In this document: positions 45,518 to 54,234 of the stretch, piece after piece
How the letters are laid out: each line of letters begins with the position of its first letter
How positions within the stretch are numbered: the stretch's first letter is position 1
Assembly (NCBI RefSeq): GCF_002234405.1
Contig: NZ_NMQT01000013.1
Location: forward strand, 22,069-86,068
DNA length: 64,000 bases
Direction: 5' to 3'
DNA from: Amycolatopsis thailandensis
GTDB taxonomy: Bacteria; Actinomycetota; Actinomycetes; Mycobacteriales; Pseudonocardiaceae
Notes under the pieces: generated by a model
Seen by the model: only the letters and a program-made list of their open reading frames with translations
What the model was told of the DNA's origin: nothing
Database searches by the model: none
Program-made: the position numbers and the translations under genes

Positions 45518-45769
45518 CTAACTCCGCACGCGTCGCGCGCGAAGCCTGGCCGCCTTCCCGCCCAGCCTGCGCAGCCGGAACAGCTCGAGCGCGCGCCCGA
45601 TCCCGTGCCCGTAGAGGGCCCTGACCTCGTTGGGCTGCGCCTGCTCGAGGAACTCCTCGACTTCGTTCTCCTGCACCGCGACGTGCTTGAGCCTGGTCTC
45701 CACGCGTTCCATGAACAGCGCGAAGAACATGATCACCAAGGGGACGAGGATGACGAACCAGACTGTCAT
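45518..45769 (-). CDS. Small membrane protein (position of Rv3675)
   Basis: 83 residues: one N-terminal transmembrane segment (about 3-20) followed by an amphipathic helical region (METRLKHVAVQENEVEEFLEQ type) and a very basic C-terminus (RLRRLGGKAARLRARRVRS). It lies between crp and nth, as Rv3675 does in M. tuberculosis, and could be a membrane-nucleic-acid or lipid-binding anchor. Function unknown. Confidence 0.7.
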   Translation of the reverse strand: MTVWFVILVPLVIMFFALFMERVETRLKHVAVQENEVEEFLEQAQPNEVRALYGHGIGRALELFRLRRLGGKAARLRARRVRS

Positions 45770-45925
45770 GAGCCCTGCCCTGGGAATTCCGAAAAATTGT
45801 GCATTACTCCAGATCCTCGCTCATGGCGTCCTCGATCGAAGCGCCGAGGTGGTGCTCTGGCGTGTCGGGCGACGACCGGCGGGTGCTCCCACTGGCTCGT
45901 CCGATGGCGCCCGTAGGCTATCGGG

Positions 45926-46690
45926 GTGCCTCCTGCCCTCACCAATGCCCCCCGCGCGGGGGGTGCGGGTGAAAGCCGGCTCGCATTGGTGAGACGCGCC
46001 AGGCGGATGAAGCGTTGCCTCGACGACGAGTTCCCGGACGCCCACTGTGAGCTTGACTTCACCACCCCGCTGGAATTGCTGGTCGCGGTCGTGCTTTCGG
46101 CGCAGACCACCGACGTCCGCGTGAATCAGGTCACGCCCGCGCTTTTCGCGCGCTACCGGACAGCCGCCGACTACGCCGGCGCCGATCGCACCGAACTCGA
46201 GGAGTACCTCCGGCCGACGGGATTCTTCCGCGCCAAGGCGAACTCGGTGCTCGGGCTGGGTGCCGCGCTGGTGGAGCGCTATGACGGCGAGGTGCCCGGC
46301 AAGCTGAAGGACCTCGTCACGCTGCCCGGCGTGGGCCGCAAGACGGCCAACGTCGTGCTCGGCGACGCCTTCGGGGTCCCCGGGATCACCGTCGACACCC
46401 ATTTCGGCCGCCTGGTCCGCCGCTGGGGCTGGACCGAGGAGGAGGACCCGGTCAAGGTCGAGCACGCCGTCGGCGAGCTGATCCCGCGCAAGGAGTGGAC
46501 GCTCCTGTCGCACCGGACGATCTTCCACGGCCGCCGCGTCTGCCACGCCCGCAAACCCGCCTGTGGCGCCTGTCCGCTGGCCAAGATGTGCCCCTCGTAC
46601 GGAACCGGCCCGACCGGGTTCGAAGAGGCCGCGAAGCTGGTCAAGGGCGAAGAACGCGACCACATCCTCGACCTGGCGGCCCGCCGGTGA
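45926..46690 (+). CDS. nth: Endonuclease III
   Basis: 254 residues. The helix-hairpin-helix [18 protein letters not shown] holds the catalytic lysine and the following [11 protein letters not shown] the catalytic Asp. The [4Fe-4S] cysteines are spaced C-X6-C-X2-C-X5-C in [21 protein letters not shown] glycosylase/AP lyase for oxidised pyrimidines. GTG start at 45926, with an N-terminal extension of about 25 residues over E. coli Nth. GTGA overlap with the next gene. Confidence 0.95.
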   Translation: MPPALTNAPRAGGAGESRLALVRRARRMKRCLDDEFPDAHCELDFTTPLELLVAVVLSAQTTDVRVNQVTPALFARYRTAADYAGADRTELEEYLRPTGFFRAKANSVLGLGAALVERYDGEVPGKLKDLVTLPGVGRKTANVVLGDAFGVPGITVDTHFGRLVRRWGWTEEEDPVKVEHAVGELIPRKEWTLLSHRTIFHGRRVCHARKPACGACPLAKMCPSYGTGPTGFEEAAKLVKGEERDHILDLAARR

Positions 46691-47283
46691 CGAGGGTCAC
46701 CAAGTTCGCTCTCGCCGCCGCCGTGCTGGTGGTGGCGCTGATCGTCGCATTGCTCACGACCCGTGACGGCCAGGCGCCGGTCAAGACTTCGGGGGATCTC
46801 ACGGCCGCCCGCGCGAAGGCCGCGCTCGCGCCCTGCCCACCGCCCGGACCGGGCGAGGTGGCGAAGCTGCGCGGGGTCGACGTCGAATGCCTCGGCGACG
46901 GCTCCCGGGTCGACCTCGCCAAGGTGCTTTCGGGCGGTCCCGTGCTGGTCAACCTGTGGGCGTCGTGGTGCGGGCCGTGCCGCGCCGAACTGCCGCTGCT
47001 CCAGGAGTACGCCGCGCAACCGGGGGCCGCGCGGGTGCTTCTCGTCCAGGTCGCGAGCTCCGGGGCCGACGGACTGGCGCTGCTGTCCGAACTGGGGGTC
47101 CGGCTGCCGTCCGTGTTCGACGGTGACGGGCAGTCGGGGCCGGCGCGGACGGCACTAAAGGTCCCTTCCTCTCTTCCGGCGACGTACCTGGTCACGGCGG
47201 CCGGCGACGTCCGGCTCATCGAGAACCCACGCGTCTTCCTGAACACTGACCAGGTGCGCGCAGCTGTGGAAGGGACACCATGA
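46687..47283 (+). CDS. Membrane-anchored TlpA/ResA-like thioredoxin (Rv3673c type)
   Basis: 198 residues. An uncleaved N-terminal anchor (about 5-24) carries a thioredoxin domain with [18 protein letters not shown] (WCGPC near 100) and the cis-Pro in SSLPATYLV. Two further cysteines, [10 protein letters not shown] and VECLGDG, form the insert typical of extracytoplasmic thioredoxins. It acts outside the membrane, probably in thiol-disulfide exchange. Coupled to nth upstream and the Nudix gene downstream (ATGA overlap). Confidence 0.9.
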   Translation: MTRVTKFALAAAVLVVALIVALLTTRDGQAPVKTSGDLTAARAKAALAPCPPPGPGEVAKLRGVDVECLGDGSRVDLAKVLSGGPVLVNLWASWCGPCRAELPLLQEYAAQPGAARVLLVQVASSGADGLALLSELGVRLPSVFDGDGQSGPARTALKVPSSLPATYLVTAAGDVRLIENPRVFLNTDQVRAAVEGTP

Positions 47284-47987
47284 CCGGCCCTCTCGTGGAC
47301 CCGGACGACGTACCCGCCTGGCTGCGATCGCTGGTCAAGATCAGCGGCGACGTCGGCGCGGAGACCTTCAGCCGGTTCAGCGTGCCGCCGGACGCGAGCT
47401 ACCGGCCCGCGTCCGTCCTGATGCTCTTCGGCGACGGCCCGCACGGGCCGGACGTCCTCCTCCAGCGCCGCGCCGACACCCTCGGCTCGCACGCCGGTCA
47501 GGTCGCCTTCCCCGGTGGGGGCGCCGAGCCCGGCGACGACGGGCCGGTCGGGACGGCGTTGCGCGAAGCGGAGGAGGAGACCGGCGTCGTGCCCTCCGGC
47601 GTGCTGCCGGTGGCCGTCTTCCCCGAACTGTTCGTGCCGGTGTCCGGGTTCGCGGTGACGCCGGTGCTCGCCTATTGGCGGACGCCGTCCCCGGTGCACG
47701 CCGTCGACCCCGGCGAGACGGCCGCGGTGGCCAGGGTGCCGGTCGCCGAACTCACCGACCCGGCCAACCGGTTCCAGGTCGAGCGCAAGGGCTTCGGCTG
47801 GAAGGGGCCCGCGTTCGACGTCGGCGGGCTGTTCGTCTGGGGCTTCACGGGCGGCCTGCTGTCGATGACGCTTTCGCTCGGCGGCTGGGATCGGGACTGG
47901 GACCACGGCGACGTCCGGGAGCTTGACGTAGCGTTGGCCGAACATCAGGCGCGCGTCGACGGGCGGCAAGTGCCGGAGAAGGAGTAG
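47280..47987 (+). CDS. Nudix hydrolase, CoA pyrophosphatase type (Rv3672c)
   Basis: 235 residues. The CoA-Nudix signature LLQRRADTLGSHAGQVAFPGGGAEPGD precedes the Nudix box GTALREAEEETGV. It likely cleaves CoA or acyl-CoA to phosphopantetheine and 3',5'-ADP. It is coupled to the thioredoxin-like gene upstream and lies 6 bases before marP, matching the M. tuberculosis order. Confidence 0.92.
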   Translation: MTGPLVDPDDVPAWLRSLVKISGDVGAETFSRFSVPPDASYRPASVLMLFGDGPHGPDVLLQRRADTLGSHAGQVAFPGGGAEPGDDGPVGTALREAEEETGVVPSGVLPVAVFPELFVPVSGFAVTPVLAYWRTPSPVHAVDPGETAAVARVPVAELTDPANRFQVERKGFGWKGPAFDVGGLFVWGFTGGLLSMTLSLGGWDRDWDHGDVRELDVALAEHQARVDGRQVPEKE

Positions 47988-47993
47988 TCGCCG

Positions 47994-49178
47994 GTGAACT
48001 GGGTCGACGTACTGGTGATCCTGCTCGCGCTGCTGGCGGGCGTGTCCGGCGCGTTCCAGGGGGTGATCATCGCCCTGCCGTCACTGGTCGGCGTGGTGCT
48101 GGGCGCGCTCGCGGGGATCAAGATCGCCCCGCTGGTCGTCGAACTCTTCGAGCATCCCGCGGCGAAGGTCGCCTTCGCGGTGGCGACCGTGGTGTTCCTG
48201 GTCGCGCTCGGCGAGACCCTCGGCGTGTGGGCCGGGCGGAGACTGCGCCAGAAGATCAACCCGGACAAGCTTTCCGGCGTCGACAAGACACTCGGCGCGG
48301 TGGTGCAGGCCGCCGTCGTGTTCGTGGTGGCGTGGCTGATCGCGACGCCGCTCACGGCCGTCTCGGGGGTGCCCGGGCTGGCGAAGTCGATCAACAGCTC
48401 GGTAGTGCTCGGCGGCGTCAACGACGTCATGCCGGAAGCGGCGCAAGGCTTCCCGAGCGAACTGCGCAAACTGCTGGACAAGTCGGGCTTCCCGTCCATT
48501 GTGGACCCGTTCCAGAAGCCGAACGTCCAGGACACCAGCCCGCCGGACACCGCGCTCCAGTCGAGCGCGATCGTCAAACAGGTGCACGGCAGCGTCGTGA
48601 AGATCCGCGGCAACGCGACTTCGTGCTCTAGGGCGCTGGAGGGCAGCGGATTCGTCGTCGCGCCGCAGCGCGTGATGACGAACGCGCACGTCGTCGCGGG
48701 CACCGACGAGGTCGCCATCGAGTCGACCTCGGGCAAGTTCCCGGCCAGGGTCGTCTACTTCGACCCCGAGGCCGACGTCGCCGTGCTCGCGGTGCCGAGG
48801 TTGCAGGCGCCGGTGCTCCCGTTCACGCCGCGTGTCGCGCGGGCGGGCGACAACGCGATCGTGCTCGGCTACCCGCTCGACGGCCCGTACACCGCTTCGC
48901 CCGCCAGGGTGCGCGGCCGGATCAACCTGCGCGGACCGGACATCTACGAGTCCAACACCGTGCAGCGCGACGTGTTCACCGTGCGCGGGCAGGTCCGCAG
49001 CGGCAACTCGGGCGGGCCGATGATCAACCCCGAGGGCGAGGTCATCGGGGTCGTCTTCGGCGCGGCCGTCGAGGATCCGGAGACCGGCTTCACCCTGACG
49101 TCCGAACAGGTGCGGCCGGTGGTGGAGACGGCTCCGTCACTGAGCGCGAACACTTCGACCGGCCCCTGCGCGAACTGA
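47994..49178 (+). CDS. marP: Membrane serine protease MarP
   Basis: 394 residues. Four N-terminal transmembrane helices (about 1-145, CvpA-like) and a periplasmic chymotrypsin-like domain. The triad can be placed: His in RVMTNAHVVAG (near 236), Asp in DPEADVAVLAV (near 264), Ser in SGNSGGPMIN (near 340). Two cysteines, TSCSRAL and the C-terminal TGPCAN, match the redox disulfide of mycobacterial MarP, which protects against acid. It contains a GTCCANNNTGGAC copy (48494-48506). GTG start. Confidence 0.93.
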   Translation: MNWVDVLVILLALLAGVSGAFQGVIIALPSLVGVVLGALAGIKIAPLVVELFEHPAAKVAFAVATVVFLVALGETLGVWAGRRLRQKINPDKLSGVDKTLGAVVQAAVVFVVAWLIATPLTAVSGVPGLAKSINSSVVLGGVNDVMPEAAQGFPSELRKLLDKSGFPSIVDPFQKPNVQDTSPPDTALQSSAIVKQVHGSVVKIRGNATSCSRALEGSGFVVAPQRVMTNAHVVAGTDEVAIESTSGKFPARVVYFDPEADVAVLAVPRLQAPVLPFTPRVARAGDNAIVLGYPLDGPYTASPARVRGRINLRGPDIYESNTVQRDVFTVRGQVRSGNSGGPMINPEGEVIGVVFGAAVEDPETGFTLTSEQVRPVVETAPSLSANTSTGPCAN

Positions 49179-49200
49179 GGTCCTTCCGCGCCCTGCGGAG

Positions 49201-49255
49201 TGTCATGAGGGGTCCCCATGGGACGAAACTCGTCCCATGGGGACCCCTCATGACA
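49201..49255. repeat. Twin-hairpin element, GGGGTCCCC type
   Basis: 26-bp perfect arms (49201-49226, 49230-49255) with loop AAC. Each arm is quasi-palindromic through GGGGTCCCC. It fills the gap between marP and a convergent gene whose stop begins at 49272. Confidence 0.8.
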
Positions 49256-49271
49256 CGCGCGGCAGGGGGGA

Positions 49272-49688
49272 TCAGGAGTCTGAGGGGAGACCTTCGCGCC
49301 AAGAAGCGACGGTCTCGTCCACATCCAGCGGACGCGCCCGCAGCACCGGACCGCCCGCCGGACGCCGGTGCTCGGCTCGGATCCGTTCGTTCAGGTCCTC
49401 GACGATCTCCCGCACCCGCGCCTCCCGGCGCACTCGCGCCAGCGTGTCAGGCAGGTCGTCGAGCTCTTTCGCGATCGCCAGGGACGGAGGCAGCAGCGCC
49501 GAAACGTCGTGTCCCTCCGCGCGGACCTTGTTCACTACCCAGGCCAGGGCCGTGTCCTTGCCGTCGGTCTTCGGCAGCGGCTTCCCCGCGCCGGGAAGGT
49601 CGTCGAACTCGCCCTTCGCCGCCGCGGCGCTGATCTGCCGATCCACCCAGGACTCGAACGACACGCCCGTCGGTTTGCGCTCGGTCAT
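49272..49688 (-). CDS. DUF1992 (DnaJ-C28-like) protein
   Basis: 138 residues. The N-terminus SFESWVDRQISAAAAKGEFDDLPGAGKPLP is the DUF1992 signature, followed by a helical region ending ERIRAEHRRPAG. Function unknown; the domain occurs in eukaryotic DNAJC28. The start at 49688 (MTERKPTG) overlaps the stop of the upstream EphE-like gene (ATGA). The longer frame to 49838 is a shadow of that gene. Confidence 0.85.
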   Translation of the reverse strand: MTERKPTGVSFESWVDRQISAAAAKGEFDDLPGAGKPLPKTDGKDTALAWVVNKVRAEGHDVSALLPPSLAIAKELDDLPDTLARVRREARVREIVEDLNERIRAEHRRPAGGPVLRARPLDVDETVASWREGLPSDS

Positions 49689-50608
49689 GCCTCCACGATA
49701 CGGAGGAACTCCAGCAAGGCGGCCGACGTGCGGTCCGGCGCCTCCAGATGCGGGAAGTGCCCGATGCCGGGCCAGCGCTCGAGGCGGGCGTCCGGGGCCC
49801 AGCGCCGCGACGCCGCCGCGGTCTCGGGCAGGACGCACCGGTCTTCTTCTCCGTGCAGTTGCAGCACTCGGGGCGCGAAGCGGCCTCGCAGCGCTTCGCT
49901 GAATCGGCGGCCTTCACCGCGGAACTGCGCGCGGAACGCCCAGCGGTAGTACTCCAGCGCGCTGTGCGGCACCCCCGGCACGAGCATCGCCTGCCGGAAC
50001 GCCCGCACGGCTTCGGCGAAGTCCGGCGTTCCCGTCCATTGTGGACCGGACCAGTCGAGGAACAGCTCCTCGACGGCGAGCGCGTCGTTCTTGACCAGCC
50101 ATTTCTCGGGCGCCATCGGCACCTGGAAACGGAACAGGTGCCCCGACGCCCGCAGCTGCCCCGGCCGTTTGACGGCCGTGCGCAACGCCAGCGGATGCGC
50201 GCCGCCCAGCACCGTCACCGAGGAGACCAGCCGGGGGTGCAGCGCGCCGACCGTCCATGCGAGCATGCCGCCCCACGCGTGTCCGACGAGATGGGCCTTG
50301 CGCGCGCCGAGGGACTTGATCAGCCCGCCGACGTCGCCCGCGAGGGTCCAGGCGTCGTAGCCGCGCGGGGGTTTGTCCGAGTCGCCGTAGCCGCGCAGAT
50401 CCACCGCGACCGCGCGGAAACCGGCGTCGGCGAGTGTCCTCAGCTGGTGATGCCAGGTCCACCAGAACTCGGCGAACCCGTGCAGCAGCACGACCAGCGG
50501 CCCGTCGCCGAGTTCGGCGACGTGCAGCCGGATGCCGTTCGCCGAGACGTCACGATGGGTCCACGGACCGTCGATCCGGACGATCGACGGGTCCGGTGTC
50601 GCCTGCAC
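49685..50608 (-). CDS. ephE: EphE-like alpha/beta hydrolase with altered nucleophile
   Basis: 307 residues with the epoxide-hydrolase fold: LVVLLHGFAEFWWTWHHQL (HGxP-like oxyanion region), DLRGYGDSDKPPRGYDAWTL, and the C-terminal His in WPGIGHFPHLEAPD. The nucleophile elbow reads VGHAWGGML, where epoxide hydrolases have GHDWGG: the catalytic Asp is Ala here. It may be inactive in classical epoxide opening or act differently. Position matches Rv3670. A GTCCANNNTGGAC copy lies within (50034-50046). Confidence 0.85.
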   Translation of the reverse strand: MQATPDPSIVRIDGPWTHRDVSANGIRLHVAELGDGPLVVLLHGFAEFWWTWHHQLRTLADAGFRAVAVDLRGYGDSDKPPRGYDAWTLAGDVGGLIKSLGARKAHLVGHAWGGMLAWTVGALHPRLVSSVTVLGGAHPLALRTAVKRPGQLRASGHLFRFQVPMAPEKWLVKNDALAVEELFLDWSGPQWTGTPDFAEAVRAFRQAMLVPGVPHSALEYYRWAFRAQFRGEGRRFSEALRGRFAPRVLQLHGEEDRCVLPETAAASRRWAPDARLERWPGIGHFPHLEAPDRTSAALLEFLRIVEA

Positions 50609-51088
50609 TCAGTCTTGGTCTTCGGCGCCGTGCCGCGGTTTGAAGGCGGCGGCGGTGTCCTTGAAGCTGTTGATCGTGCGCTCCGGCGCCTTGATCTTCT
50701 TCACCTTGCGGTAGCCGAGGAAGCCCGCGACCGCCGTCGAGACGAGCATCAGCCCGAACACGATCAGGAACGCCGCCCAGCGCTGCAGGAACTCCGACAG
50801 CAGCTCACCGAGGAAGAAAAAGAAGAAGAACGAGCTGTACAGCCCGATGACCAGCGCGACCAAGAAGAAGATGGCGCCCTTGAGGCCCTTCTTCGCCTCC
50901 GCGACGACCTCGGACTTGGCCAGCTCGACCTCGGCGCGGATCAGCGTCGAGACGTGCTGCGTGGCATCGCCGACGAGTTTCCCGAGGGACTGCTCGCTCG
51001 CTACCACGTCGTCATCGCTCGACAGGGGGAGGTAGGGCACGGCCCCCACGCCGTCGGGGCCGGTACGTTCGTGCTTGGGGCTGCTCAC
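50609..51088 (-). CDS. Holin-X type membrane protein (Rv3669 type)
   Basis: 159 residues. An amphipathic N-terminal half with SEQSLGKLVGDATQHVSTLIRAEVELAKSEV, typical of the actinobacterial phage-holin superfamily III, then two transmembrane helices (about 70-95, 105-128) and a basic tail. Despite the family name this is a conserved chromosomal gene and not phage evidence. It abuts the EphE-like gene without a gap. Confidence 0.85.
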   Translation of the reverse strand: MSSPKHERTGPDGVGAVPYLPLSSDDDVVASEQSLGKLVGDATQHVSTLIRAEVELAKSEVVAEAKKGLKGAIFFLVALVIGLYSSFFFFFFLGELLSEFLQRWAAFLIVFGLMLVSTAVAGFLGYRKVKKIKAPERTINSFKDTAAAFKPRHGAEDQD

Positions 51089-51144
51089 ACGGCCATCGTG
51101 CCACGTGCCCTCATCCCGGGCGCGGCGGACCGGCGAGTGTCGCG

Positions 51145-52347
51145 TCAGAGATCCTCACGCGCGTGCACGCGGCTGCGGTGCAGCAGCATCGCGGCGGCCG
51201 AAAGCGACGCGATCCCCGAGGCGATCAGCACCGCCGCCTTCGCCAGTTCGACGGCTTCCCCGTCGAGCGCGAGATCGGCGATCAGCAGGCTCACGGTGAA
51301 CCCGACACCGCCGAGCATCGAAAGCGCGCCGATGTCCCGCCAGCCCATGCCCCGGGGTTTCTCCGCGAGCTTGAACTTCACCGCGATCAGGCTGGCGCCG
51401 AAGATCCCGACCAGCTTCCCGCCGACCAGCCCGACCAGCACGGCCAGCGGCAACGCCGTGGTGAACACCGCGCCGAGCGACTCGCCGTCCACTTTGATCC
51501 CGGCCGCGAACAGCGCGAACAGCGGCACCGCGACCGCCGCCGACCACGGTTGCAGCCGGTGTTCGAGCCGGACCGCGGGCGAGTGCTCCTCGCCTTCGTC
51601 GGCGCGGACCCGGGTCAGCAGGCCGAGCGCGACGCCGGCGATGGTGGCGTGGATGCCCGCCGAATGCACCGCGACCCAGGTGATCAGGGCCAGCGGCACG
51701 TAGATCCAGGCGCTGCGGACGCGGCGGTGCTGGAGGTAGGCGTACAGCGCGAGAGCGACGACGGCGACGCCCGCGGCGACGAGGTCGAACTTCGCGGTGA
51801 ACAGGATCGCGATGACGAGGATCGCGCCGAGGTCGTCGACCACGGCCAGCGAGAGCAGGAAGACCCGGGCGCTGCTCGGCAGGTTCGACGCGGTCAGCGC
51901 GAGGACGCCGAGCGCGAACGCGATGTCCGTCGCGACCGGGATGGCCCAGGCGCGCTCGATGCCCGGCGTTCCCCAGCCGACGGAAAGCGCGACCAGCGCC
52001 GGGACGATCATGCCGCCGATCGCGGCGACCACCGGCAGGATCGCCTGCTTGAACCGGGAGAGTTCACCGACCACGAGCTCGCGTTTGAGTTCGAGCCCGG
52101 CGACGAAGAAGAACAGCGCGAGCAGGCCGTCCTTCGCCCAGTCGCCGATCGTCAGGTTCAGGTGGAGGAATTCGGGACCGAGCCGGAAATCGCGGATCGC
52201 GCGGTAAATGTCGTCGATGGGCGAATTCGCCCACAGGAGCGCGACCGCGGTGGCACCGAGCAGGATCAACCCGCCGGTGGTTTCCGTACGGAGATAGCGG
52301 GCGAAGTCGGCGACGACGACCTTGGCGGGACGGTTGGGGCCGGACAC
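51145..52347 (-). CDS. nhaA: Na+/H+ antiporter NhaA
   Basis: 400 residues and about twelve membrane segments. The ion-site motif appears as LSLAVVDDLGAILVIA, with the paired Asp, and AIPVATDIAFALGVLAL, the classic NhaA region. It exchanges Na+ or Li+ for protons at the cytoplasmic membrane. ATG at 52347. No NhaR regulator is adjacent. Divergent from the POT transporter. Confidence 0.95.
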   Translation of the reverse strand: MSGPNRPAKVVVADFARYLRTETTGGLILLGATAVALLWANSPIDDIYRAIRDFRLGPEFLHLNLTIGDWAKDGLLALFFFVAGLELKRELVVGELSRFKQAILPVVAAIGGMIVPALVALSVGWGTPGIERAWAIPVATDIAFALGVLALTASNLPSSARVFLLSLAVVDDLGAILVIAILFTAKFDLVAAGVAVVALALYAYLQHRRVRSAWIYVPLALITWVAVHSAGIHATIAGVALGLLTRVRADEGEEHSPAVRLEHRLQPWSAAVAVPLFALFAAGIKVDGESLGAVFTTALPLAVLVGLVGGKLVGIFGASLIAVKFKLAEKPRGMGWRDIGALSMLGGVGFTVSLLIADLALDGEAVELAKAAVLIASGIASLSAAAMLLHRSRVHAREDL

Positions 52348-52493
52348 GGCATCCTCCGGTTTTCGGCGACAACGAATACTGTTGCCGACCAGACTTCCCG
52401 GCGCACCTTGACTCGATTTTAACGTCCGGAGCTGCGGACTTCATCTCTTCATGACGGCGACCACAAGATCCATCCGGACGTCGGTGTCAGTTC

Positions 52494-52517
52494 CACATGC
52501 TGGACTCTTAGCATGTG
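52494..52517. promoter_or_regulatory. CACATGCT dyad upstream of POT gene
   Basis: CACATGCT and AGCATGTG flank eight bases, 38 bases before the peptide-transporter start. It may be an operator or leader hairpin. The rest of 52348-52554 shows only ordinary promoter sequence. Confidence 0.4.
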
Positions 52518-52554
52518 AACCGAAAACGACAACGATGTCTTCGATAAGGACGGC

Positions 52555-54015
52555 ATGGTGAGTACCTCTACCGAGGTCCAGCAAGACACGAGGTTCTTCG
52601 GGCACCCACGAGGGCTGGCGAACCTCTTCGGCGTCGAGATGTGGGAGCGGTTCTCGTACTACGGGATGCTCGGCATCCTCCCGATCTACCTCTACTACGA
52701 AGTCAGTCAGGGCGGCCTCGCGCTGCCGAAGGCCTCCGCGCTCGGCATCGTCGGCGCGTACGGCGGAATGGTCTACCTGTCGGCGGTGATCGGCGCCTGG
52801 GTCGCGGACCGCGTGCTCGGCTCCGAACGGACGCTGTTCTACAGCGCGATCCTGATCATGGTCGGTCACATCAGCCTGGCCGTGCTGCCGGGGCTGGCGG
52901 GTATCGGCGTCGGCCTCGCGTGCGTGGCCATCGGCAGTGGCGGGCTGAAGTCCAACGCCACCACCATCGTCGGGACGCTGTACGCGAAGGGCGACGAGCG
53001 CCGCGACGGCGGTTTCACGATCTTCTACATGGGTATCAACCTCGGCGGCTTCGTCGGGCCGCTGCTGACCGGGCTCGCGCAGAGCGAGATCGGTTTCCAC
53101 GTCGGCTTCGGGCTCGCCGCGTTCGGCATGGCGCTCGGCCTCATCCAGTACACGATCGGCCGCAAGAACCTCGGCGAGAAGGCGAGCGAGATCCCGAACC
53201 CGCTGCCCGCGTCGCGGCGTCCGCTGGTCTTCGGCGGCACCGCGGCCGGTGTCGCGGCGATCGTGCTGCTCGTGGTCTTCGGCGTGATCAACCCGGCGAA
53301 CCTGGTCGACGTCGTCGTCTGGGCCGTCGCGATCATCTCGGTGATCTACTTCGTGGTGATCATTAGCAGCAAGAAGATCACCTCCGAGGAACGCAGCCGG
53401 GTGTACTCGTTCATCCCGATGTTCATCGCGAGCGCCGCGTTCTTCTCGCTGTACCAGCAGCAGTTCACCGTGGTCGCGGCCTACACCGACGAACGGCTGA
53501 ACCGGACGGTCTTCGGCTGGGAGATGCCGGTCGCGTGGGTCAACTCGATCAACCCGGTGTTCATCATCCTGTTCGCGCCGGTGATCGCGGCGATCTGGAC
53601 GAAACTCGGTTCGCGGCAGCCGTCCTCGCCGATCAAGTTCGTGCTCGGCACGGTCACCATGGGCGCGGCGTTCCTGCTGTTCCTCCCGATGGTCGGCAGC
53701 GGCAAGAACGCGAGCCCGCTGCTCGCGCTGGCCGGAATCCTGCTCGTGTTCACCATTGCGGAGCTGATGCTTTCGCCGGTCGGCCTCTCGCTGTCGACCA
53801 AACTCGCGCCGGAGGCCTTCCGGACGCAGATGGTGGCGCTGAACTTCCTGTCCATCTCGCTGGGTACGGCGATGTCCGGGAAGCTCGCCGAGTACTACAC
53901 GGTGGACGACGAAGCGCCGTACTTCAGCATCGTCGGCGGAGTGGCCGTCGTGGTCGGTGTGGCGCTCCTGCTGGCGACGCCGATGATCCGCAAGCTGATG
54001 AAGGGCGTTCACTGA
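52555..54015 (+). CDS. POT-family di/tripeptide:H+ symporter
   Basis: 486 residues with about fourteen membrane segments. The signature GVEMWERFSYYGMLGILPIYLYY (ExxER then FSYYG) and the FxxFYMGINLGGFVGPLLTG block define the POT/PTR2 family (DtpT type). It imports small peptides with protons. ATG at 52555. A twin hairpin follows 36 bases after the stop. Confidence 0.93.
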   Translation: MVSTSTEVQQDTRFFGHPRGLANLFGVEMWERFSYYGMLGILPIYLYYEVSQGGLALPKASALGIVGAYGGMVYLSAVIGAWVADRVLGSERTLFYSAILIMVGHISLAVLPGLAGIGVGLACVAIGSGGLKSNATTIVGTLYAKGDERRDGGFTIFYMGINLGGFVGPLLTGLAQSEIGFHVGFGLAAFGMALGLIQYTIGRKNLGEKASEIPNPLPASRRPLVFGGTAAGVAAIVLLVVFGVINPANLVDVVVWAVAIISVIYFVVIISSKKITSEERSRVYSFIPMFIASAAFFSLYQQQFTVVAAYTDERLNRTVFGWEMPVAWVNSINPVFIILFAPVIAAIWTKLGSRQPSSPIKFVLGTVTMGAAFLLFLPMVGSGKNASPLLALAGILLVFTIAELMLSPVGLSLSTKLAPEAFRTQMVALNFLSISLGTAMSGKLAEYYTVDDEAPYFSIVGGVAVVVGVALLLATPMIRKLMKGVH

Positions 54016-54051
54016 CGCTCTTCGTGACGCACTGACGAGTGATCCTCGGAC

Positions 54052-54108
54052 GTGCAATGAAAGGCCCCTTCATCGCAAAATTTGCGATGAAGGGGCCTTT
54101 CATCGCAC
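54052..54108. repeat. Twin-hairpin element, family A with arms exchanged
   Basis: 57-base palindrome with one mismatch near its ends. Here the left arm carries TGAAAGGCCCCTTCA and the right TGAAGGGGCCTTTCA, the reverse of the order in other family A copies, meaning each arm appears inverted in place. Confidence 0.78.
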
Positions 54109-54129
54109 GGGGTCCCCGAGGGCCGTCCG

Positions 54130-54233
54130 GTGATCGAAGACGTGACTCGCGTGATCAGAGACGTGACTCGCGTGATTGAAGACGGAACTCGCGTGTTCCG
54201 TCTCTGATCACGTGAGTTCCGTGTCTGAGCACG
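54130..54233. repeat. Three 21-bp direct repeats plus inverted copies
   Basis: Units at 54130, 54151 and 54172 follow GTGATCGAAGACGTGACTCGC with a few changes. The following 40 bases hold inverted partners (CGTCTCTGATCAC, GAGTTCCGTGTCTG). Ends one base before the VIT1 stop. The period equals two helical turns. Confidence 0.7.
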
Positions 54234-54234
54234 G

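Noticed and set aside
50609..51088. Holin-family protein as a prophage remnant
   Set aside because: Holin-X-type proteins are conserved chromosomal genes in actinobacteria and this one is in a syntenic position with no other phage gene around.
54130..54233. Three 21-bp repeats as a small CRISPR
   Set aside because: The units are contiguous with no spacers.
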